Shown: positions 35,403 through 44,226, counted from the stretch's first letter. The stretch: 64,000 bases of DNA from Pseudomonas sp. P5_109 (GCF_034009455.1 NZ_CP125380.1:5407501-5471500), one strand, 5' to 3'. The notes: generated from the sequence alone by a model not told the origin. A program made the numbers and translations.

Positions 35403-35870
35403 ATGCACGACACTAATCTACTGCAACTGATCACCGACGACTTTGCTCCAGCGCAACACTTGCTGGAATTACTGCGCACCGAATCCCTCGCCTTGCATGG
35501 CCGCGACCTGCCATTGCTCGAGGACATCCTGGCGCAGAAACAGGCATTGATCGTCCTGCTCGAACAGCATGGCCGCAAGCGCAGTGAAATTCTCGCCAGC
35601 CTCAACCTGCCGACCAACCGCGGCGGTCTTGAGCAATTGGCCGGCCAGTCGAGCATTGGCGACCAGTTGCTGGCGCAAAGTGACGTGCTGACCGATCTCC
35701 TGGCCCAGTGCCAGGCCATCAACGCCAACAACGGTCAATCGATCCTCACTCAGCAGGCCGCTACGGCCACCCAGCTGAAAATCCTCAATGGCGGTGAAAC
35801 CCCGGCGCTTTACGATGCCAGCGGAACATTCTCCAAGCTTGCTAAGCCGAGGCCGCTCAGTCAGGCTTAG
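35403..35870 (+). CDS. flgN: Flagellar chaperone FlgN
   Basis: Export chaperone for the hook-filament junction proteins FlgK and FlgL, 155 residues. It is largely alpha-helical (HLLELLRTESLALHGRDLPLLEDILAQKQALIVLLEQHGRKRSEILASL), as in other FlgN proteins. It sits 48 bases after flgM and probably shares its promoter. Confidence 0.93.
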   Translation: MHDTNLLQLITDDFAPAQHLLELLRTESLALHGRDLPLLEDILAQKQALIVLLEQHGRKRSEILASLNLPTNRGGLEQLAGQSSIGDQLLAQSDVLTDLLAQCQAINANNGQSILTQQAATATQLKILNGGETPALYDASGTFSKLAKPRPLSQA

Positions 35871-35963
35871 GCCGCTCGATGAGCCCGCTCTATCCAAGAC
35901 GCGAAAGATGCTGGCAAAATGCTGGCCAGTCGTAGTCAAATTTTGTCTGGAGATTGATTAACC

Positions 35964-36710
35964 GTGTCCAATGCCTTATCCGTGGATGATTCGCCGCAGC
36001 CACCCAAGGTGCTCTCCACGCCCTTGGAAATCTCCAGCAACCTGCGCCAGCTGCTCGAAAGCCATGACCCGCTGATCATCACGTTCCACGAGCGCAGCCA
36101 GCGCTTCCAGAGTTATCTGGTGGACCTGGACCGTGACAGCAACATGATTGCCCTGGACGAAATGATCCCCCGCGATGGCGAACGCTACCTGATGGCCGGC
36201 GAACCATTCAGGGTCGAAGGCTTCCACGAAGGCGTGCGCATCGCCTGGGAAAGCAACGGCCAATTGACCATCGACGAATCCGGTGGCAGCCGCTGCTATC
36301 GCGGCCCCCTGCCCGATGAAGTCTCGTACCACCAGCGCCGCAATGCGTTCCGCGCGGCGTTGAAGCTGGCACAACTGGTCAACGTCAACCTCGACGGCGA
36401 AAAGCTCAAGGCGCCCATCAGCGGCAAGCTGCTGGATATTTCCGCTACCGGGTGCAAATTGCGTTTCGACGGCGACATCACCGGCAGCCTGCAACTGGGC
36501 CAGGTTTACGATCGCTTCAACGCCGACCTGCCCTTTGGCAAGATGACCGCTCCAGTCGAGTTGCGTTACCTGCACTTCGAAGAAAGGATCTCCACTACGT
36601 TCGCCGGCGTTCGCTTCCACAACATGAGCGGACTGGTGCAGCGTCAGGTCGAACGCTTCGTCTACCAGTTGCAGCGCGAAGCACGTCGGTTCGACAAAGA
36701 CGACATGTAA
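35964..36710 (+). CDS. flgZ: Cyclic-di-GMP-binding flagellar brake protein FlgZ (YcgR)
   Basis: Slows or stops flagellar rotation when cyclic-di-GMP is high. The 248 residues comprise an N-terminal YcgR domain (about 15-110) and a C-terminal PilZ domain with both ligand motifs: RRNAFR (RxxxR) and DISATG (D/NxSxxG). It starts with GTG at 35964, with GGAGA upstream. It completes the flgM-flgN-flgZ cluster. In P. fluorescens F113, FlgZ has been linked to motility and biofilm control. A strong terminator follows. Confidence 0.93.
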   Translation: MSNALSVDDSPQPPKVLSTPLEISSNLRQLLESHDPLIITFHERSQRFQSYLVDLDRDSNMIALDEMIPRDGERYLMAGEPFRVEGFHEGVRIAWESNGQLTIDESGGSRCYRGPLPDEVSYHQRRNAFRAALKLAQLVNVNLDGEKLKAPISGKLLDISATGCKLRFDGDITGSLQLGQVYDRFNADLPFGKMTAPVELRYLHFEERISTTFAGVRFHNMSGLVQRQVERFVYQLQREARRFDKDDM

Positions 36711-36722
36711 CAGAGCGCCAAC

Positions 36723-36762
36723 AAAAAACGGGCAGTCCCTTGCGGTGACTGCCCGTTTTTTT
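36723..36762. terminator. Terminator after flgZ, also serving the MFS gene
   Basis: ACGGGCAGTC-CCTTGCGGT-GACTGCCCGT with A and T tracts on both sides, between convergent flgZ and the MFS gene. Confidence 0.92.
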
Positions 36763-36773
36763 ATGCCCTGGAT

Positions 36774-38159
36774 TTAAGGCCTGGCCTCACTGAAGTTAGG
36801 GTCCCGCCCTGTATCAGGGTCTTGCGGTGGTTGATCGGTTTCAGCTTCGGTTACATCAGCCTCAGGTTCTGATTCAGGCTCTGGCCCGGCACTCACCGGG
36901 TTTTGCATCTGATCCTGCACCACCTGCTCATCAACACGCGGGTCGAGGCAAGCCACCAGTGGTGAACTCGTCATGTTGTCTGGCATGGCCACGTGATGCA
37001 GCGGCGCATCTTCCACCTGATGCAGGTTGGTCACCGCTTTCGGGCGAATCCGCCACACCAGCACCAACGCAAAGAAACTGAAGAAGGCATACAGCATCTG
37101 GCTGCCGAACAGCTTCATCAGCACACCAGCCACCAGCGGCCCGATACTCGCGCCAACACCGTAGGTCACCAGCAACATCGCCGTCAGGGACACCCGGCGA
37201 TCGCCTTCGACGTGGTCGTTGGAGAACGCTACTGCCAACGGATACAGGCAGAACTGCACCAGCGAACAGATAAAACCGGCAATAAACAGAACCTCAAGCG
37301 GCACCTGCGGCATGATCGCCAGCGGCAGTGCAGCCAGGGCCAGGCTGAAAGCGAAACTGCGGATCAACACAGCCCGATCGTAACGGTCGGACAACCAGCC
37401 CAACGGCCACTGCACCAGCAACCCGGCAAAAATGCAGCTACCCATGAACAGACCGACCTGCTCCGTGGATAACCCTTGCTGCGAGGCATACAGCGGCGCC
37501 AGACCGTAGAACGAACCGACGATCAGGCCCGCCCCGAGCACCGTGCTCAATGACTGCGGCACGCGCTTGATAAAGAACCGTGGCTCCATGGGTGCCGGAT
37601 GCAAGGGTGCCGGGTGAATCCGGCGGGTCAACGCCACGGGCACCAGGCACAGGGCGAAACACAGGGCGACCAGCATCAGCAGCTCCAGCCCCAGCGCCGG
37701 GTGCATGACCAGAATCAGTTGCCCCATGACCAGGCCCAGGTAAGAGGCAATCATGTAGCCGCTGAACACCAACCCGCGCTGCTTGGCCTCGGCCTGCTCG
37801 TTCAGCCAGCTCTCGATCACCATGTACTGGCACATCATGCCGAGGCCGACGATCACCCGCAGGAACAACCAGGCCGGCAGCCAATCGATCAGGCCATGCC
37901 CCAACACCGCCGCGCCGACGATCCCGGCACAGGCCGAATAGGCCCGGATATGCCCGACCCGGGCAATCAACCGGTGACCGATCTTGCCCCCCAGCACCAG
38001 GCCGAAGTAGTTGGCGGCCATCAGCGCACCAACCCACAGGCTGTCGACATGGTCGGCAGCCAGGCGCAGGCCCAGGTAGGTACTCAACAGGCCCGAGCCG
38101 ATCAACATCATCAGCGAGGCGAAATACAGCGCTCGAAAGGATTTCCAGATTTGGCGCAT
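36774..38159 (-). CDS. MFS transporter (YcaD-like)
   Basis: A 461-residue inner-membrane transporter with twelve hydrophobic segments. The MFS loop motif appears as GKIGHRLIARVGHIR between helices 2 and 3 and repeats as WLSDRYDRAVLIR in the second half. After about residue 395 it has a long soluble acidic/proline-rich tail (PEPESEPEADVTEAETDQPPQDPD), unusual for the family. The substrate is unknown. It lies between flgZ and the glutamine-synthetase-like gene, as in P. aeruginosa. The ribosome site is weak: AAGGAG lies 16 bases from the ATG. Confidence 0.86.
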   Translation of the reverse strand: MRQIWKSFRALYFASLMMLIGSGLLSTYLGLRLAADHVDSLWVGALMAANYFGLVLGGKIGHRLIARVGHIRAYSACAGIVGAAVLGHGLIDWLPAWLFLRVIVGLGMMCQYMVIESWLNEQAEAKQRGLVFSGYMIASYLGLVMGQLILVMHPALGLELLMLVALCFALCLVPVALTRRIHPAPLHPAPMEPRFFIKRVPQSLSTVLGAGLIVGSFYGLAPLYASQQGLSTEQVGLFMGSCIFAGLLVQWPLGWLSDRYDRAVLIRSFAFSLALAALPLAIMPQVPLEVLFIAGFICSLVQFCLYPLAVAFSNDHVEGDRRVSLTAMLLVTYGVGASIGPLVAGVLMKLFGSQMLYAFFSFFALVLVWRIRPKAVTNLHQVEDAPLHHVAMPDNMTSSPLVACLDPRVDEQVVQDQMQNPVSAGPEPESEPEADVTEAETDQPPQDPDTGRDPNFSEARP

Positions 38160-38229
38160 CGGCGTTCCGAGCGGCTCCTTGCAGTGAGAATCGGCTATCG
38201 CTAAACGATAGCCGGATGTCGACGGATCG

Positions 38230-39576
38230 TCAGGCCTGGGCGGCTAAAACACGCCGTTCCCAGGGAGTAATTTCATCGTAGAAGCTGGTCAGTTCCAGGG
38301 TCTTCGAGGCGATGTAGCCTTCGATGAATTCCGTACCGAACAGTTCCTTGGCCAACTGGCTACGTTTCAGACGCTCCAGTGCCGCATGCAAGGTACACGG
38401 CAACGAAAGATTGTCCGGCACCTGGAACTCACCCTGGATCGGCGCGCTCGGTTCCAACGCGTTCTCGATGCCATGCAAACCCGCCGCCAGGCTGGCGGCA
38501 ATCGCCAGATACGGATTGGCATCGGCCCCCGGCAAGCGGTTCTCGACCCGACGGGCCACCGGCAGGCTGGCCGGAATACGCAGGCCAGCCGCACGGTTGT
38601 CGTGGGACCAGCAGGCATTATTCGGTGAGGCGTATGGGTGGCACAAGCGCTGGTAGGAGTTCACGTTCGGCGCAAACAACGCAGTGAAGTCGGCCATGCA
38701 GGCCTGCTGACCGGCAATGAAGTGCCGGAAGATGGCCGTCTCCTGCCCCGCCTCATCACTGAATACGTTACGCCCCGAATCAATTTCGACGACGCTCTGG
38801 TGAATATGCATCGAACTGCCCGGCGTATGCGCCAACGGCTTGGCCATGCACACCACGCTCAGGCCGTGCTTGAGGGCAACTTCCTTGAGCAAGTGCTTGA
38901 ACAGGAACGTCTGGTCAGCCAGCAGCAATGGATCGCCGTGCAGCAGATTGATCTCGAACTGGCTCACGCCCATCTCGTGCATGAAGGTATCGCGAGGCAA
39001 GCCCAGGGCCGCCATGCACGCGTAGACCTCATTGAAAAAGGGGCGCAGCCCATTGTTGGAGCTGACGCTGAACGCCGACTGACCGTCCTCGCGACGACCG
39101 TCCAGCCCCAGCGGCGGCTGGAACGCCTGAGTCGGATCGGTATTGGGGGCGAAGATAAAAAACTCGAGCTCGGTTGCCACCACTGGCGCCAGGCCGCGAG
39201 CGGCGTAACGGGCGATGACCGCCTTGAGCTGGCCACGGGTCGACAGATTGGAGCTGGTGGTCGTGCCCAGTTCATCCGCGTCGCAAATGGCGAAGGCCCG
39301 TGGTGGGTTGCTCCAGGGCAGGCGATGGATTTGTGCAGGGTCCGGGATCAGCGCCAGATCACCATCATCGCTGCCGTAAAACCGCGCTGGCGGGTATCCG
39401 CCCATGATGCATTGCAGCAGCACACCCCGCGCCAGCTGCAAACGTCGACCGTCGAGAAAACCCTCGCTGGTCATCACCTTGCCCCGTGGAACGCCATTCA
39501 AATCCGGCGTGACACATTCAACTTCATCAATGCCCGTCAATCGCTGCGCGAGTGAACTCAGGCCAACGGTCGTCAT
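38230..39576 (-). CDS. Gamma-glutamylpolyamine synthetase (PauA family)
   Basis: Glutamine-synthetase-fold enzyme that ligates glutamate to polyamines as the first step of the gamma-glutamylation route. The 448 residues include the family motifs ATELEFFIF, FEINLLHGDPL, SMHIHQS, FAPNVNSYQRL and the ATP-binding NRLPGADANPYLAIAASLAAGLHGIE. Synteny with the flgZ region suggests the PauA5 paralog, but paralogs cannot be separated with certainty by eye. It is monocistronic; a possible sigma-70 promoter (TTGAAA, 18 bases, TATTTT) lies at 39621-39650. Confidence 0.85.
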   Translation of the reverse strand: MTTVGLSSLAQRLTGIDEVECVTPDLNGVPRGKVMTSEGFLDGRRLQLARGVLLQCIMGGYPPARFYGSDDGDLALIPDPAQIHRLPWSNPPRAFAICDADELGTTTSSNLSTRGQLKAVIARYAARGLAPVVATELEFFIFAPNTDPTQAFQPPLGLDGRREDGQSAFSVSSNNGLRPFFNEVYACMAALGLPRDTFMHEMGVSQFEINLLHGDPLLLADQTFLFKHLLKEVALKHGLSVVCMAKPLAHTPGSSMHIHQSVVEIDSGRNVFSDEAGQETAIFRHFIAGQQACMADFTALFAPNVNSYQRLCHPYASPNNACWSHDNRAAGLRIPASLPVARRVENRLPGADANPYLAIAASLAAGLHGIENALEPSAPIQGEFQVPDNLSLPCTLHAALERLKRSQLAKELFGTEFIEGYIASKTLELTSFYDEITPWERRVLAAQA

Positions 39577-39620
39577 GACGCTATCCTTGTTATTGTGCGG
39601 GCCGCGAACGGCGACCGTAC

Positions 39621-39650
39621 AAAATAGGCTCCGCGTGTTCGGAATTTCAA
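39621..39650 (-). promoter_or_regulatory. Possible sigma-70 promoter of the PauA-like gene
   Basis: On the minus strand TTGAAA and TATTTT are separated by 18 bases, about 45-75 bases before the ATG. Confidence 0.4.
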
Positions 39651-39675
39651 GCAGCGTCGATAAATATGCTACCTG

Positions 39676-40368
39676 TCAGGGCAGGTACAGGCGGAACACA
39701 CCACCACCCAACGGTCCGCCATTGCTGATTTCGGTACGCCCGCCGACGCCGTTGCGTTGATGCAACGCGGCAATACGCCCGGCAAAGTACAGGCCCAACC
39801 CGGTGCTGCCGGTGGTTTGATTGATGCCCTGCACGTAATCGGCCTGACGCTCGATCATCTGCGCCGGATACCCCTGGCCATCGTCATTGATGGTCAACAC
39901 CAACTGCCCGGCTTCGTCGCTGACGCTGATCAGAACGGCATGCCGTGCAAAGCGGATCGCGTTGTTGATGCAGTTGGCCAATACCGACGCGATCAACTCA
40001 CGGTCGAAGAAACCCAGCGGGCTCAACGGGTCCACTTCAAAGGTAGCCATGATGCCGCGGCTGGCGAACACTTCCTGATGGCAAGCCAGTTGCGCTTCGA
40101 TGAAGTCGTCCAGTTCATGGTAGGCCGGCTGCAACGGCAACCGGTTGACGCCAAGCTTATACAGCCCCAGCAACTGCACCAGCATGCCGTTGAGGTGGGC
40201 GAACTCGAAGTCGATCACGCCCTGCTCCGGCGTCTGTTGCGCCGACGCCGGCAACCGCGCCAGCCACTGGCTGTGGGCCTGCATCAGCATGGCCAGCGAG
40301 TTCTTCATGTCGTGCACGGTAGAAGCGATTACCGTGGAGAAATCCAGTGCCTGCTCATTGTCATTCAT
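39676..40368 (-). CDS. Small soluble sensor histidine kinase
   Basis: A 230-residue kinase with no sensor or membrane domain. The phospho-acceptor box is VIASTVHDMKNSLAMLMQ (His19), followed by an N-box (VLANCINNAIRFA) and G boxes (INDDGQGYP, GSTGLGLYFAGRI). Its ATG overlaps the stop of the REC-TPR gene (ATGA), so it is made with that regulator in fixed order. It probably interacts with that receiver. The signal must come through protein contacts. Confidence 0.85.
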   Translation of the reverse strand: MNDNEQALDFSTVIASTVHDMKNSLAMLMQAHSQWLARLPASAQQTPEQGVIDFEFAHLNGMLVQLLGLYKLGVNRLPLQPAYHELDDFIEAQLACHQEVFASRGIMATFEVDPLSPLGFFDRELIASVLANCINNAIRFARHAVLISVSDEAGQLVLTINDDGQGYPAQMIERQADYVQGINQTTGSTGLGLYFAGRIAALHQRNGVGGRTEISNGGPLGGGVFRLYLP

Positions 40369-41969
40369 TGGCCAAACGCCTTGCTTTTAAGCTTCTGATA
40401 ACGCGGATAGCGCGCGTCGGAGTCGGGCATCAGGCCGACCATTTTCAGGCAGGTCCGGCATTCTTCCAGCTCGGCCGAAGGAGCGCTGGTATCGGTGCCG
40501 TGCAACAACGACTGCGCCAGGTTCAGGGCAATACTGATGTTCTTCGGTTGCATCGCCAGGGCTTTGCGGAACACCTGCCGGGCCTCCACCAGATTGCCGG
40601 TCTTGTACACGCGCACACCTTGACGGTTGAGTTCCGCGGCGGCGTTGCCGGAATTGAGGATGTTCGGGTCGTCGGTCTGCTTGGCGATGTCCTTCATGAC
40701 CGCCGGATCGTCGCCGTAGATTTCCACGCAGTTTTTCAGCATCGCGGTGCCGGCTTCGGTCTGCCCGAGCATTTTCAGCTGCTTGGCCACCAGCAACGCC
40801 GCTTCGGCGCTCATGAATTGCTCCATGCCATCGAGGCGCAACAGCGCCTGCTCGGTGAGCTTGTCAGCCGTTTCCGCATCATTGATCAGCATGCTGGTGG
40901 CCTTCATCAAGCGCGCACGAATTTGCAGGCCAGGGTCGCCAGGGTTGTCCTTGGCCACTGCGCTCAGCGTGGTATTGATTTCCAGTCGGGTGCGGGTGTC
41001 CAGCCCCCTGTCGCTGCCCTTGCTGATCAAGGCATGAGCCAGGCCGAGGTTGCTTTCAGGATCCTTGAAACGCGACTGCGCGCCTTGGGCTACAGCCTGA
41101 CGATAGGCTTTGGAGGCGGTGTCAAAGTCCTCGTTGGTCATCGCCAGCTTGCCGAGCATCGCTTGCCGGCGCACCGCCAGCGGCGACAAGCGAATCGCCT
41201 CTTCCAGAACGCGCTGCGCACCCTTGGTGTCGCCTTCGGCGACCAGCACGTCAGCCATGCCGTCATACAGCGACGGCATCATCGGGAAGACTTTCAGGGC
41301 TTTCTCGTAAATGCCTTTGGCCTGCCCGACCTGGCCGCGTTTGAACAGCAACTTGCCCAACCCGGCAAACGCCCATGGCAAAGGACGGTCGGCAATGATG
41401 CCGTCGTACAGCCGCTCCAACGCTTCGTTCTGATTGAGGTCGCGCAGGGCATCGGCACGATAGCGCAGGCACAGGGGCGAATAGCGGATGTCTTGCTTGC
41501 ACAGGGCGATGCAGGCGTTGAGCACCTCCATCGGTTTGCCCCGGTCGAGGGCCTGCAGGATCGGCTTGAGCAGGGTCTTGCGCTGCTCCAGGCGCTCCAG
41601 GCGCTGGGCCAGGCTGGAACGGTTGAACGGCTTGGTCAGGTAGGCATCGGGCTCATGCTCCAGCGCACTGAGCACCATGGCCTGGCTGGTTTCGGCGGTG
41701 ACCATGACGAACACCGCTTCATGGCTGATCAGCTTTTCTTCCATCAGGTCTTCGAGCACCTGCTGGCCGTTCTTCTTGCCGTCGCCCAGATGAAAGTCCT
41801 GCAGGATGAAATCGTAGGCCTTCTGCGAACACATTTTCAGCGCCTGTTCGCCGGTATCGGCAGTGTCCACTTCCTTGACGCCCAGTTCGCGCAGCATCGA
41901 CCTGACCGAACTGCGGAAGTCCGAGAAATCATCGACGATCAAAAAACGCTTTTGGTGATACGACAGCAT
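40365..41969 (-). CDS. Response regulator with receiver and TPR repeats
   Basis: A 534-residue protein. The N-terminal CheY-like receiver (RFLIVDDFSDFRSSVRSML, phosphoacceptor Asp in FILQDFHLGDGKKNG, Thr in VTAET, Lys in YLTKPF) is followed by a long TPR/helical-repeat domain (clear units near 185-300, such as PWAFAGLGKLLFKRGQVGQAKGIYEKALKVFP, and again near 460-495). It has no DNA-binding or enzymatic domain, so its output must be protein-protein contact. It is coupled to the small kinase downstream. I do not recognise a named homolog with confidence. Confidence 0.85.
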   Translation of the reverse strand: MLSYHQKRFLIVDDFSDFRSSVRSMLRELGVKEVDTADTGEQALKMCSQKAYDFILQDFHLGDGKKNGQQVLEDLMEEKLISHEAVFVMVTAETSQAMVLSALEHEPDAYLTKPFNRSSLAQRLERLEQRKTLLKPILQALDRGKPMEVLNACIALCKQDIRYSPLCLRYRADALRDLNQNEALERLYDGIIADRPLPWAFAGLGKLLFKRGQVGQAKGIYEKALKVFPMMPSLYDGMADVLVAEGDTKGAQRVLEEAIRLSPLAVRRQAMLGKLAMTNEDFDTASKAYRQAVAQGAQSRFKDPESNLGLAHALISKGSDRGLDTRTRLEINTTLSAVAKDNPGDPGLQIRARLMKATSMLINDAETADKLTEQALLRLDGMEQFMSAEAALLVAKQLKMLGQTEAGTAMLKNCVEIYGDDPAVMKDIAKQTDDPNILNSGNAAAELNRQGVRVYKTGNLVEARQVFRKALAMQPKNISIALNLAQSLLHGTDTSAPSAELEECRTCLKMVGLMPDSDARYPRYQKLKSKAFGQ

Positions 41970-42311
41970 CGAAGATTTCCAGGCAATTGTTAGAAGAAGA
42001 ACCCAAAGGCAAATACACGGACGGACTCAGCTTCGCAGCCCCTGTTTTGGCGCGCAGATGATAACTGGTGGCACTAGGCTATCAAACACCTTCTCATAGA
42101 GATGAGCCCGCCCAAGCCAACCGCAAAAGACCAAGTGGCCCCTGACTGTCCGGGTTATCGGCCAACAATGGCGTTACCTTGAGAACCTTCCCCAACGCTT
42201 ACCCTGAATAAGTAGAGGCGTTACTGAAAACGAGATATCGCGCACAAAAAAGCCCCGCCGGATGCAAATTTCCGACGGGGCTTTTCCGGACAGCAAAGTG
42301 CTGATGAATGA
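41970..42311. other. Intergenic region between the REC-TPR gene and tRNA-Arg
   Basis: About 340 bases without a credible gene. It holds the upstream region of the REC-TPR gene and, at its far end, the tRNA terminator (42245-42288). No repeat or clear promoter is seen. Confidence 0.6.
42245..42288. terminator. Terminator downstream of tRNA-Arg(CCU)
   Basis: On the minus strand GCCCCGTCGGA ... TCCGGCGGGGC is followed by TTTTTT. It ends the tRNA transcript. Confidence 0.88.
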
Positions 42312-42388
42312 TGGTGTCCCAGGGCAGGTTCGAACTGCCAACCTTCCCCTTAGGAGGGGGATGCTCTATCCAATTGAGCTACTGAGAC
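42312..42388 (-). tRNA. tRNA-Arg (anticodon CCU)
   Basis: 77 bases. The acceptor pairs GTCTCAG with CTGGGAC (one G-T pair), the anticodon stem is TCCCC/GGGGA around loop CTCCTAA, the T arm is GGCAG-TTCGAAC-CTGCC, and CCA is encoded. It reads the rare AGG codon. Confidence 0.95.
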
Positions 42389-42679
42389 ACAAGTCGGCCG
42401 CGAAGAAACGCGACGCGATGGACGGCGTGCATGTTAACGGCCGGGCCTGCTTTTGTCATGTCGTCCGTAGGCTTTTTAAGTGTAGGCAGACGCCTCGGCC
42501 GGGCGCGGACTTGTTTACCGTGCAAATTGCATCACCTCAAAAAGCCATCATTGCAAAATGCAAGATCGAGCTTTCGCGTAAATATGTTAATTCATTGTTT
42601 TTAAAGAATTTAATTGCCGATAGACTCTGGCATGCGAGCTGCTTCTGCTGTTCTCCACAGAACAACGGAGGCCCGCCTC

Positions 42680-42913
42680 ATGAACAGTGCCCTTTTACTC
42701 TCGAATGCAATCGCCCTGACGGTTTTGTTGGGTTTTCATTTTATCCCCGAGAGTGGTGCTACGCAGGTTGCCCAGCGGATGCCACATTACCTCCAACTGC
42801 AAAAAGCGCCGCAGTTGGCCGTGATGAGCGACCAGCACGGCTTTGTCAGCCAGGAGGTCAGCCAGGAAAACATCCCACTGCCGACTCCACCTGCCGAACG
42901 TTTGGTTTTTTGA
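42680..42913 (+). CDS. Small hypothetical protein with N-terminal membrane segment
   Basis: 77 residues with one hydrophobic segment (ALLLSNAIALTVLLGFHFI) at the N-terminus and a polar tail. ACGGAGG lies 8 bases before the ATG at 42680, a strong ribosome site. The gene is followed after 23 bases by a second small membrane protein with its own AGGAG, so the two look like an operon. No family is recognised. Confidence 0.68.
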   Translation: MNSALLLSNAIALTVLLGFHFIPESGATQVAQRMPHYLQLQKAPQLAVMSDQHGFVSQEVSQENIPLPTPPAERLVF

Positions 42914-42936
42914 ATGACCCCCACCAGGAGCACAGC

Positions 42937-43116
42937 ATGTCCAAATCAGCCGCGAGTTTCTTCATCCTCGCCTTGTCGAGTGGCATTTTTCATCTGTCAT
43001 TGACCCAGGACATGGTCGTCACCCTCCCCCTGATCGCCTGTGGTGTATTCACTGCTTTGTTCGTGCTCGCATTGATTGCCGGGCGCAAGATCAAGTTTGA
43101 TCCGGTGCTGCGTTAA
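42937..43116 (+). CDS. Small hypothetical membrane protein
   Basis: 59 residues with two hydrophobic segments (AASFFILALSSGIFHLSL and VVTLPLIACGVFTALFVLALIAG) and a basic C-terminus (RKIKFDPVLR), suggesting a two-helix inner-membrane peptide. CAGGAG precedes the ATG at 42937. It is probably co-transcribed with the preceding small gene. The function is unknown. Confidence 0.7.
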   Translation: MSKSAASFFILALSSGIFHLSLTQDMVVTLPLIACGVFTALFVLALIAGRKIKFDPVLR

Positions 43117-43529
43117 TCTTGGCTTGGCAGACCCGGTGCGAGGGCCTGCCATCCATCCCCAATTCAGCCCCTCTATACGACTCCCCCTAGTAAATCGGCC
43201 ATTTGCCACTATTCTGTAGAGGTAAGGAACAGTGATCGAGTGCGCTGTTTCCTGCCCGCCGGACACCTTTCGTCGGGCGGAGAAAGCGCTAAGCGATACG
43301 GCCCGGTCGAACTTTTCAAACCAGTCCGCATTTCTGATAATTGGTGCTGGCATAACGCCTTTATCCAGTTCAATATTTGTCACAGAATTGACGCCAAGGA
43401 TCTGGCTGGTTTGAGGCATGATGCGCGCCTCTATCAATTCAGGTTGAACATTTGGTCAGAGCGCTTGTCCTACCAGACATCCTGCGGCCAATCCCGAAAA
43501 CCGCTCCCCTGAACTAACCGGTTAAATAT
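43117..43529. promoter_or_regulatory. Long upstream region of amrZ
   Basis: About 410 bases without a credible gene. GGCCATTTGCC (43197-43207) fits a GGC-N5-GCC palindrome of the kind bound by AmrZ, which would allow autoregulation. GAACTT (43309-43314) and TCTGA (43333-43337) resemble an AlgU (sigma-22) promoter, but the spacer is 18 rather than 16-17 bases. Confidence 0.45.
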
Positions 43530-43856
43530 ATGCGCCCATTGAAACAGGCAATTTATTCCAGCCGTACGGCTGACAAGTTCGTCGTACGTCTGCCAGACGG
43601 AATGCGTGAACGCATTGCCGAGGTGGCTCGCAATCATCATCGCAGCATGAACTCCGAAATCATTGCGCGCCTTGAGCAGAGTCTTATTCAGGAAGGCGCA
43701 CTGGGAGAAGAGTTGAGCATGCGCCTGGACAGCCCGGAGCTTTCCTTGCATGAGCGCGAGCTGCTGCAACGCTTCCGCCAACTCTCCCATCGACAGCAGA
43801 ACGCCCTTGTTTCGCTGATCGCTCATGATGCTGAAATGGCCGCCGACGCGTCCTGA
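43530..43856 (+). CDS. amrZ: AmrZ ribbon-helix-helix transcription factor
   Basis: Global regulator of motility, cyclic-di-GMP, alginate and iron genes. The 108 residues match AmrZ/AlgZ almost throughout: flexible N-terminus [11 protein letters not shown], the DNA-contacting beta strand [37 protein letters not shown], and the tetramerising C-terminus [27 protein letters not shown]. It is a single gene followed by a terminator. In the fluorescens group it represses fleQ and flagella, so it links to the flg genes of this window. Confidence 0.95.
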   Translation: MRPLKQAIYSSRTADKFVVRLPDGMRERIAEVARNHHRSMNSEIIARLEQSLIQEGALGEELSMRLDSPELSLHERELLQRFRQLSHRQQNALVSLIAHDAEMAADAS

Positions 43857-43873
43857 TTCAGCCTGAAAGCTCA

Positions 43874-43902
43874 AGCCAGCCTGATCGCTGGCTTTTTTTT
43901 GG
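43874..43902 (+). terminator. Terminator of amrZ
   Basis: AAGCCAGC-CTGATC-GCTGGCTT followed by eight T, about 18 bases after the stop codon. Confidence 0.92.
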
Positions 43903-43923
43903 GCTTTTACTGGACGCAGCCTC

Positions 43924-44025
43924 CTGCAGGAGCTGGCTAGCCAGCGATGGTCGCCAACGATAATGCGTGCGAACCGGATAAACGCGGCGCACCTGGGTCC
44001 ATCGCCGGCAAGCCGGCTCCTACAG
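43924..44025. repeat. REPIN, first of a tandem pair
   Basis: Arms CTGCAGGAGCTGGCTAGCCA and GCCGGCAAGCCGGCTCCTAC enclose a spacer nearly identical to that of the next copy. Confidence 0.88.
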
Positions 44026-44049
44026 TTCCCCAGCGCTCAAACGCAGTCA

Positions 44050-44150
44050 CTTGTAGGAGCTGGCTTGCCAGCGATGGTCGTTAACGATAACGCGTGTGAC
44101 CTGGATAAACGCGGCGCACCTGGGTCCATCGCCGGCAAGCCGGCTCCTAC
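44050..44150. repeat. REPIN, second of a tandem pair
   Basis: Arms CTTGTAGGAGCTGGCTTGCC and GCCGGCAAGCCGGCTCCTAC. The right 45 bases (from GATAAACGCGG onward) match copy one. The two copies are repeated with a period of about 126 bases. Confidence 0.88.
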
Positions 44151-44197
44151 GGGGATTGCGTTATCGGTGCTTCCCGGGGTTGCCCGAAATCCGGGCA

Positions 44198-44226
44198 CAA
44201 AAAACCCGCCAATTGGCGGGTTTTCA
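44198..44226. terminator. Terminator downstream of mgtE
   Basis: AAAAAACCCGCC-AATT-GGCGGGTTTT, 13 bases past the mgtE stop codon; works in both directions. Confidence 0.9.

Noticed and set aside
42312..42388. tRNA-Arg(CCU) as integration site of a genomic island
   Set aside because: No integrase gene and no direct repeat of the tRNA 3' end were found on either side within the window.
43232..43512. Overlapping short frames in the amrZ upstream region
   Set aside because: No ribosome site, no recognisable protein, and the segment carries promoter-like elements.
43924..44150. Repeated palindromes that could suggest a short CRISPR array
   Set aside because: Only two units, the 'spacers' are near-identical and the repeats are REP palindromes; there are no cas genes.
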